This document shows positions 49,451-54,886 of a stretch of DNA of 54,886 bases, piece after piece. How positions within the stretch are numbered: position 1 is the stretch's first letter; every line of letters starts with the position of its first letter. Origin of the DNA: SAR86 cluster bacterium (lineage in GTDB: Bacteria > Pseudomonadota > Gammaproteobacteria > Pseudomonadales > Pseudohongiellaceae); contig NVWI01000002.1 of assembly GCA_002746215.1 (NCBI GenBank), forward strand, positions 130,254-185,139, written 5' to 3'. The translations under genes and the position numbers were made by a program. The notes under the pieces were generated by a model. The model was given only the letters and a program-made list of their open reading frames with translations, did no database searches and was not told the origin of the DNA.

Positions 49451-50026
49451 ATGATAAATAATCCATTTTACGTTTATGCACTAAAGGATCCCAGAGAGAA
49501 GCCAGCTAAAATTTTTTATATTGGTAAAGGTACTGGAAACCGAGCCTGGGAGCACCAGGCTAAAATAGATGATTCTGAAAAAGGTGCAATGATCCAAGCT
49601 ATTCATAATGCTGGTATGAATGTGTTGCATACTATCATTACCGATAACCTTACTGAGGAGCAATCGCTAAAAATCGAGGCTGAACTAATAGCAGGATTTG
49701 GGATTCGTTCCCATGGTGGCTTGTTAACTAATCGTATAAGACCGAATCCAGACAACATATCTAAACGAATTAAGATAAACATCCCTATTGGCTGCTATGA
49801 AAAAGCTCAAATGGGCTTGAGTATTGTAAAGTCAGCCGTAATGGAATTAGCCAAAGCGAATCCCGAAGGAATTAAAAATTCAGATGCTGCAAAATACCTT
49901 GGTTTACAATCTGACTATGGAGGTGGCTCTAAAGATTATTTAAGCTACAGTATTCTTGGTGTTTTAATGAAGGAAGGCCGTATTGTTCGTAACGAAAAGA
50001 AGAAACATGTTGCTAAAACTGAATAA
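49451..50026 (+). CDS. LEM-3-like GIY-YIG nuclease with C-terminal winged-helix-like region
   Basis: 191 residues. GIY-YIG core: PFYVYALKDP (Y7-V-Y9), then IFYIGKGTGNRAWEH (Y23-I-G25, R31, H35), and E76/E78 in SLKIEAELIAGFG as the metal-binding Glu. This is the LEM-3-like variant. The C-terminal 85 residues (GIKNSDAAKYLGLQSDYGG..YSILGVLMKEGRIV) look like a winged helix. It lies 44 bp after the HAD gene on the same strand. It could be the DNA-cutting partner of the methyltransferase, a type of nuclease found in some restriction systems. Confidence 0.85.
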   Translation: MINNPFYVYALKDPREKPAKIFYIGKGTGNRAWEHQAKIDDSEKGAMIQAIHNAGMNVLHTIITDNLTEEQSLKIEAELIAGFGIRSHGGLLTNRIRPNPDNISKRIKINIPIGCYEKAQMGLSIVKSAVMELAKANPEGIKNSDAAKYLGLQSDYGGGSKDYLSYSILGVLMKEGRIVRNEKKKHVAKTE

Positions 50027-50189
50027 TCAATTCGCCATCTGGTACCGATATACTTAAATTTTCGAGAAATTTCTGCAGACACTCTCCACAAAAATTACGA
50101 TATTTAGCAGTTATACCCACCTAGTCAGACTAAAGTTTATATTTTAAAGTATATACACCACTATGCTGAATTTTATAGAATTTTCGAAC

Positions 50190-52574
50190 TTACGCTAAAA
50201 CCGCGAGAAACTCTCCAATCACAACAAGCTCGTCCTCGCCGCCTTCAAATGCCATATCATCATAGCCAAATGCCGTAGTTTCTGATTTTAATACAATACG
50301 ACTGTGCTCCCAGTCCCCATCAACCTCTTCTGTTTTTTCACTGTAATATCGTTTAATTGTATACTGCCCGCCCATTTCAACATCTTGAATGTCACGGTGC
50401 TGAACAAGCACTATCTTCCCCTGTCTTGTACCACCCACATCAGCTTTAAACAGGCACCATGAGCCATTAGGAATACGTTTATTCATTGATTCACCCATAA
50501 CACGGGTCACAAAGTAATTTGGCTTTGCATTAAAAGGCTCTGGTAACACTACCCAATCATGGTCTTCGGCCTGTTGATAATCACTAAAGCTACCTGCCGC
50601 TATTTCAAGGCCATAGAGAGGAACAGCATTAATATCAGGAGAGACTTCTTCGTGATTTAACACTGCTAGAGTAAGTCCCTTATATCGCTCAACTTTATAA
50701 GCTTCCTTGGTATGATCTTGTTTCAGTATGGCTTTAAAGTACTCGCTTGTTTCCTTATCGGTGCAATAAATATAACAACCCTTTTGTCCGCGAGTCATTA
50801 ACGTTCGATAGGTATTCTTGATAATGGTATCGGCCTTCTTTTGGGCAGCGTCTTCATCTTCTTTAAGTTGCTTTTTTATCCCCCTAACAGAAGCATCCAT
50901 TAATGAGCGCTGTAATACATCAGTCGTCACTTGATTGTCTCTAACAATCAAATCTGGCCCTATAATCACGCCGACATAATCCAGTTCAAGCCCTTGGCAA
51001 GTATGAATACAACCAACCTGTTTCACCGAGCCCTCAGCCATTATCCATAAGTTGTCATCTTTCTTGAGATTCCATTGCGCTTCAAAGTCAGTACCTGGGA
51101 TTTTGATATCCATTACAGTAGGGTCTTTTTTACTTTTCCAGTCCCAACAGTATCCAGCCACTATTCTGGATTTATTAGCCTCAAGGTTTTTTTCAAATAT
51201 CGCTTTTCTTAATTCAGTTGGCGAATCAAATACCTGAACGTCATAATCGACTTCATCCATAGTTTGATTAGCGGTTTCTCTTATTTGTAGGCTGTTATCT
51301 AACCATGCTAAATAACCGTCAGAACCATTACATCGAAATTGGGATTGTAGCTCTAACTCTTGAACCTCAGCATTAAGCTCTGCCGCCCATTTTTTAATTT
51401 CTTCATTGCTCCCAATATCTTTAAGTGTCACCCGCTGATCTTCATCCAAAAAGAAGATGCTTAGTTTGGAAGCATTGATAATTTCTTTAACCTGATTCTC
51501 CCCAAGATTTCCATAGAGACCAGACTTTTCATTCAAGCGATGCGCCTCATCCACAACTAGCGCATCAAAGAAGTTATTCTCAGTTTCTGTGTATGAACCT
51601 GAGCCTTTAAACAAATTTACAAACTTTGTTTTTGTTAATGTTCCTGTCAATCGAGCAGCATATACAGCTCTTGGCGCTGCATTTTTTGAAACATACTGAA
51701 CGACTTTTTCTCGCTTGGTTAACTCTACTAACAAGTTGATCGCAACAACTGATTTTCCAGTACCTGGACCGCCTTTCACTATCAGAACTTTTTTATCACC
51801 GGATTGAGAGTGATAACTGAGATTCAGAGCCGTTTCATAGACCAGTTTTTGATCATCGATCATAAGGAACTCACGATTTCCTTTAACCATTGAGACCAAG
51901 CTATCTGCAAGATTCTTTGATGGCTTGATTACTCCATTTTCAATGCGATACATGATGTCATCAGTATCACCATATTTGATGTATTTCTTCAGGAACTCAG
52001 AAAGGCGGTAAGCATCTTCGGAAATGAAAATAGGGGCTTTTTTTATATGCTCACTATAAAAGGGGTCGTTAACTGCTGAAGGAGAATCCATGTTGTGTAA
52101 ATAGGCGCAGGGAATTAGAGCTATGCTCTCTTTACGTACAGTCTCATTATAATCTTCTATCAGCTCAGCATATGTCCAAGCTTGATAGGATGGATGACTG
52201 GTTTCCGTTTCGCCTCGCCCAAGCCAGGTGCTTACAATGCCATCTTTTGTCGTCTTTTTAGCCTGGCTCCATTGCTTTAGCTCTATTATGACTGCGGTAT
52301 CACGTTGATTTTCATCCTTACCAGTAAGGATAAAGTCCACTCTCTTACCCGTAAGAGGAATATTGTATTCAATGGAAACACCCGCCTGGGCAGGAATTTC
52401 AGGATCATCAAGTAGCTTGTACATATACTGCATAGAATTCCGCCAAGATTCTATTTCTCGATCGCCCACACCATGCATCATCTTTCGTTTAAATTCAGCC
52501 AATATTACTTTATGAATTTGATTAGATTTTACATCGTCAATGAACTGAGACTTTTTGGCTGAATATACAATCAC
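50190..52574 (-). CDS. Nuclease-DUF2075 helicase-LexA/S24 fusion protein
   Basis: 794 residues in three parts. N-terminal PD-(D/E)xK-like nuclease: E69, D80 in GKRVDFILTG and E98-x-K100 in AVIIELKQW. Then a DUF2075-type SF1-like ATPase: Walker A GGPGTGKS (268-275), DEAH at 342-345 (VVDEAHRLNE). C-terminus: a LexA/S24 domain with MGESM (S696) and GQYTIKRYY (K741), the Ser-Lys pair of self-cleaving repressors, and a VVIGEFLAVLA ending. The S24 part could make it respond to DNA damage. Its start overlaps the dCTPase-like gene stop by 4 bp. It converges on the GIY-YIG gene. Confidence 0.9.
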   Translation of the reverse strand: MIVYSAKKSQFIDDVKSNQIHKVILAEFKRKMMHGVGDREIESWRNSMQYMYKLLDDPEIPAQAGVSIEYNIPLTGKRVDFILTGKDENQRDTAVIIELKQWSQAKKTTKDGIVSTWLGRGETETSHPSYQAWTYAELIEDYNETVRKESIALIPCAYLHNMDSPSAVNDPFYSEHIKKAPIFISEDAYRLSEFLKKYIKYGDTDDIMYRIENGVIKPSKNLADSLVSMVKGNREFLMIDDQKLVYETALNLSYHSQSGDKKVLIVKGGPGTGKSVVAINLLVELTKREKVVQYVSKNAAPRAVYAARLTGTLTKTKFVNLFKGSGSYTETENNFFDALVVDEAHRLNEKSGLYGNLGENQVKEIINASKLSIFFLDEDQRVTLKDIGSNEEIKKWAAELNAEVQELELQSQFRCNGSDGYLAWLDNSLQIRETANQTMDEVDYDVQVFDSPTELRKAIFEKNLEANKSRIVAGYCWDWKSKKDPTVMDIKIPGTDFEAQWNLKKDDNLWIMAEGSVKQVGCIHTCQGLELDYVGVIIGPDLIVRDNQVTTDVLQRSLMDASVRGIKKQLKEDEDAAQKKADTIIKNTYRTLMTRGQKGCYIYCTDKETSEYFKAILKQDHTKEAYKVERYKGLTLAVLNHEEVSPDINAVPLYGLEIAAGSFSDYQQAEDHDWVVLPEPFNAKPNYFVTRVMGESMNKRIPNGSWCLFKADVGGTRQGKIVLVQHRDIQDVEMGGQYTIKRYYSEKTEEVDGDWEHSRIVLKSETTAFGYDDMAFEGGEDELVVIGEFLAVLA

Positions 52575-52939
52575 TTATCAAGTTCCGTGTATTTTTTAGA
52601 AGTCCCTTTGGCCTTACTGACTGGATACTTTTGCTCATTAATCTCAATCTTACTATGAGCTGCCGCCAGTAGATCAATATCAAGTTTATCTGCAAGCCTG
52701 ATTAGATAAATTAGGGTGTCAGCCAACTCTCTTTCTACTTCATTGCGTTTATTTGGTGAAAGGTTTTGACTTTGCTCTTCGGTGAGCCATTGGAAATGCT
52801 CAGTAATTTCAGCTACTTCAACGCTAAGCGCCATAGAGAGGTTTTTAGGTGAGTGGAATTGATCCCAATCTCGAACCTCAGTAAAATCACGCAGCCTTTC
52901 TTTTATGCTATTAATAGTTATTTCTTGATTGTCTGACAT
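52571..52939 (-). CDS. MazG-like nucleotide pyrophosphohydrolase, dCTPase (DCTPP1/RS21-C6) type
   Basis: 122 residues. RDWDQFHSPKNLSMALSVEV followed by AEITEHFQW, then RELADTLIYLIRLADKLDID: the all-alpha NTP-pyrophosphatase fold with its Glu/Asp metal site, and the WxxFHxPKN pattern typical of dCTP pyrophosphatases. DCTPP1 relatives prefer dCTP and its 5-methyl form. It is coupled to the helicase fusion (ATGA) and 41 bp after an AbiEi-like gene. It might deplete or sanitise nucleotides during infection. Confidence 0.9.
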   Translation of the reverse strand: MSDNQEITINSIKERLRDFTEVRDWDQFHSPKNLSMALSVEVAEITEHFQWLTEEQSQNLSPNKRNEVERELADTLIYLIRLADKLDIDLLAAAHSKIEINEQKYPVSKAKGTSKKYTELDK

Positions 52940-52980
52940 CTACTGCCTTTTGGTCTTGAGTTCTAAAAATAAACTATCAT

Positions 52981-53643
52981 TTATGATAAAAGTTCAAAGC
53001 CCAATGCTTTTTCCAGTTCTGCTAGATAGTGCTGCATACGCTTTTGCTTGTAAACTGACTTTAATGTAAAAATTTGTGAAGCAGTCACGCCCCCTAGAAG
53101 CTCACTTTCAATTCTCATACTTTTCTCAAACCACTCCAGCCCTTGCCATTCAAGTTTACGCAAGCAAATCAAGTCCATCAGCGCCCTTATTGGATTAGCC
53201 ACCAGCATAGCTTGATGTTCTGTTGTAACACGCCCTACCAATTCAAGAAAATGACCTTCCATAGTTGAGATTGGGTGATAACTAAAGCGCCCCGTTAGTT
53301 CATCATCAAAACTTACAGACTTACTAGTCGGAACAATACTGGCAGATACATAGACAGTCTCTGGAATCCAGCCATGGAATGACAGCGCTGTTTCAAGTGA
53401 TACGTAGCTGCCTGGCAACATTAATTGAGCTAGGGCAAAGGGATGGTGCTCAAAATCTCTATAAGGCTTAGATAGTAAATGAAGTCCTCTAGGCAGACGG
53501 TGTAATTCACCTGCATTTAAGGCACGATTAACAAGATTATACCGACGCTGAGTAGTGCCCTCAACGACTCTAGCAATTTGAGTATCGCTTACAATTGGCC
53601 TAGTTAGACCTTCTTGCAGTAAGAGCTTTGTTAAGGTTTGCAC
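52981..53643 (-). CDS. AbiEi-like antitoxin/regulator without AbiEii partner
   Basis: 220 residues. The N-terminal winged-helix region (LTRPIVSDTQIARVVEGTTQ, RRYNLVNRALNAGELHRLP, then RGLHLLSKPY) and the C-terminal domain with YVSLETALSFHGWIPE and NPIRALMDLICLRKLEWQG fit the AbiEi antitoxin family. No nucleotidyltransferase gene follows on this strand; instead the dCTPase and helicase fusion genes do. It may regulate that operon. It is divergent from a second AbiEi gene across 241 bp. Confidence 0.82.
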   Translation of the reverse strand: MQTLTKLLLQEGLTRPIVSDTQIARVVEGTTQRRYNLVNRALNAGELHRLPRGLHLLSKPYRDFEHHPFALAQLMLPGSYVSLETALSFHGWIPETVYVSASIVPTSKSVSFDDELTGRFSYHPISTMEGHFLELVGRVTTEHQAMLVANPIRALMDLICLRKLEWQGLEWFEKSMRIESELLGGVTASQIFTLKSVYKQKRMQHYLAELEKALGFELLS

Positions 53644-53806
53644 TTATTCTCATCCTATTTGAGAAATAAACAGTTTCTTGATTCTTTCACTTTATGAAAG
53701 TTTCCAGTATTTTTTACTTAAAGATAAACCATATACCAGTAATAACTGGTGAATTAAGCTTCCATAGGAGATATTATCCCCGATAGTTTATATTTACTCT
53801 TAAATA

Positions 53807-53893
53807 GGCACTATTAGTACCATAAATTAAACATATATAAACCTCACTATTGAAAAAGTTTAAAAAATATCGTATTTTGGTACTATGAGTACC
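53807..53893 (+). promoter_or_regulatory. AbiE promoter with two operator-like palindromes, one on the start codon
   Basis: GGTACT-ATG-AGTACC (53879-53893) is a perfect palindrome centred on the abiEi start codon. A 13/15 match, GGCACTATTAGTACC, lies at 53807-53821, 72 bp upstream. Between them TTGAAA (53850-53855) and TATTTT (53873-53878) are spaced by 17 bp, putting the transcript start near the ATG. There is no Shine-Dalgarno. Confidence 0.6.
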
Positions 53894-54670
53894 CAAACTG
53901 AATCAAAAATAAACCAACTACTACACTCCTACCCTAAAGGGGCTGTACTTCTATCCTCATGGTTAACGGAAGAAGGTTATAGTCTAGACTTACAAAAACG
54001 CTATAAAAGCAGCCGTTGGCTTGACTCCATAGGCCGTGGCGCAATGGTTCGCACAGGTGAAACAGTCGATTATCTAGGGGCAATCTATGCCTTACAGACT
54101 CGGCCAGGCTGGAGCGTTCACCCTGGAGGAAGAAGTGCATTATCTCTACTGGGTAAATCCCAGTACCTTGAACTTTCAACTCAGAAAGCGGTGCTGTTTG
54201 CTGATGCCAAGACAAAGCTACCATCGTGGTTTGAAAAATATGATTGGGGACTTGAGATCAATTTCTATGCGTCTTCTTTTCTACCACCTCATCTTGGCTT
54301 GACCACTCTCGACCTGAATAACTTTTCTATCAAGATATCTGGCGCAGCACGAGCCATCATGGAGTGCTTGTTTTTAGCTCCTAAAAAACAGCAGCTATTG
54401 GAAGCCTATGAGCTTATGGAAGGACTTAATAATTTAAGACCTGATCTTGTTCAATCCCTACTTGAGCAATGTGAGTCTGTTAAAGTGAAACGGTTGTTTT
54501 TATATTTAGCTGAAAAAGCTGAACATGATTGGTTCCATTATTTGAACATAAACAAAATAGACTTAGGTAAGGGAAAACGCAGCCTCGTAGCTGGCGGTGT
54601 CTATATAGCCAAATATCAAATAACTGTACCTGAAGAACTGGAAGCGCAAAATAATGAACAAGGTTTATAG
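53885..54670 (+). CDS. abiEi: AbiEi-type antitoxin of an AbiE toxin-antitoxin system
   Basis: 261 residues. An N-terminal winged helix (AVLLSSWLTEEGYSLDLQKR), then RGAMVRTGETVDYLGAIYAL, GRSALSLLGKSQYLEL and a C-terminal ARAIMECLFLAPKKQQLLEA fit the AbiEi antitoxin family. It overlaps the start of the AbiEii-type toxin gene by 17 bp. In known AbiE systems the antitoxin represses its promoter by binding inverted repeats; two are seen here. Confidence 0.85.
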   Translation: MSTQTESKINQLLHSYPKGAVLLSSWLTEEGYSLDLQKRYKSSRWLDSIGRGAMVRTGETVDYLGAIYALQTRPGWSVHPGGRSALSLLGKSQYLELSTQKAVLFADAKTKLPSWFEKYDWGLEINFYASSFLPPHLGLTTLDLNNFSIKISGAARAIMECLFLAPKKQQLLEAYELMEGLNNLRPDLVQSLLEQCESVKVKRLFLYLAEKAEHDWFHYLNINKIDLGKGKRSLVAGGVYIAKYQITVPEELEAQNNEQGL

Positions 54671-54886
54671 GAAGCAAGTTCAACTATTGCTAGATGTTTT
54701 GCCTGAAGTAGCAAAAGAGACCTGCTTTGCATTACATGGCGGCACGGCTATCAATATGTTTGTTCGCGACATGCCACGCTTATCTGTTGATATTGACTTA
54801 ACGTATGTACCTATTGAAGAAAGAGCCATGTCGCTTGAAAACATTAACCAGGCACTTGATAGAATAAAAGCTAAATTTGAAGCCAT
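54654..54886 (+). CDS. abiEii: AbiEii-type nucleotidyltransferase toxin, 5' part
   Basis: The frame starts at 54654 and leaves the window after 77 codons. TCFALHGGTAINMFVRDMPR followed by LSVDIDLTYVPIEERA is the AbiEii/DNA polymerase beta-like nucleotidyltransferase signature: the GG strand and the DIDL catalytic pair. It overlaps the antitoxin gene by 17 bp. Such toxins transfer nucleotides to tRNA 3' ends in characterised AbiEii relatives and stop growth on phage infection. Confidence 0.88.
   Translation, partial: MNKVYRKQVQLLLDVLPEVAKETCFALHGGTAINMFVRDMPRLSVDIDLTYVPIEERAMSLENINQALDRIKAKFEA

Overview
This window looks like the chromosome of a moderately AT-rich marine-type gammaproteobacterium. 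The conserved blocks follow Pseudomonas/Cellvibrio-type gene order: type IV pilus minor pilins next to ispH-fkpB-lspA-ribF-murJ-rpsT; proB-obgE-rpmA-rplU divergent from ispB; mreBCD divergent from gatCAB; hemA-prfA-prmC-moeB divergent from a TPR lipoprotein-lolB-ispE-tRNA-Gln-prs-rplY-pth-ychF series. The genus cannot be read from the sequence alone. One departure from the usual order is that ileS is missing between ribF and lspA, which overlap directly.

Layout: 1-2357 pilin cluster (pilX partial, pilW, pilV, FimT-like). 2599-7570 isoprenoid, lipoprotein, flavin and lipid II genes. 7758-12830 rpsT, proB, obgE, ribosomal proteins, ispB and a MOSC protein. 12940-16944 a membrane-anchored unknown, a small lipoprotein and mreDCB. 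17269-22193 gatCAB, a PA4642-family protein and an RhlB-like helicase. 22383-28030 is a looser stretch with a VOC protein, a lipoprotein alpha/beta hydrolase, a metallo-beta-lactamase-fold hydrolase with EF-hand-like loops, a MetE-like protein and a secreted unknown. 28334-40400 is core again, ending with ychF and a tRNA-Met at 40742-40818.

Everything after tRNA-Met is accessory and looks like a defence/toxin-antitoxin island that continues past the right edge. It starts with an intact RelE-type toxin/HTH antitoxin pair. Two further toxin-antitoxin modules follow in which the toxin is broken (HigB by an in-frame TAG at a position where the family usually has Trp; RelE by a 1-nt frameshift) while both antitoxins stay open. 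Copies of a GGGGTCAGAGTAAAA / GTGTCAGAGT repeat family and a perfect 59-bp tandem duplication surround them.

The most interesting locus is the operon at 44527-50026. It encodes a C5-cytosine DNA methyltransferase, a soluble protein with a MORC/Hsp90-like GHKL ATPase at its N-terminus and a histidine-kinase-type GHKL ATPase at its C-terminus, a response-regulator receiver protein whose C-terminus carries an RNxxxH (HEPN-type RNase) motif, a T4-Pnkp-like HAD 3'-phosphatase, and a LEM-3-like GIY-YIG nuclease with a putative winged-helix tail. The first four genes are translationally coupled. I infer a phosphorelay-controlled restriction or abortive-infection system combining DNA modification, DNA cleavage, possible RNA cleavage and RNA-end healing; I do not recognise it as a named system. 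Convergent to it lies a second candidate defence operon: AbiEi-like regulator, dCTPase-type MazG protein, and a nuclease-helicase-LexA/S24 fusion. An AbiE-type system (AbiEi plus truncated AbiEii) begins at 53885, with a palindromic operator over its start codon.

No computation was run; family assignments come from reading motifs by eye, and base-composition remarks are impressions.
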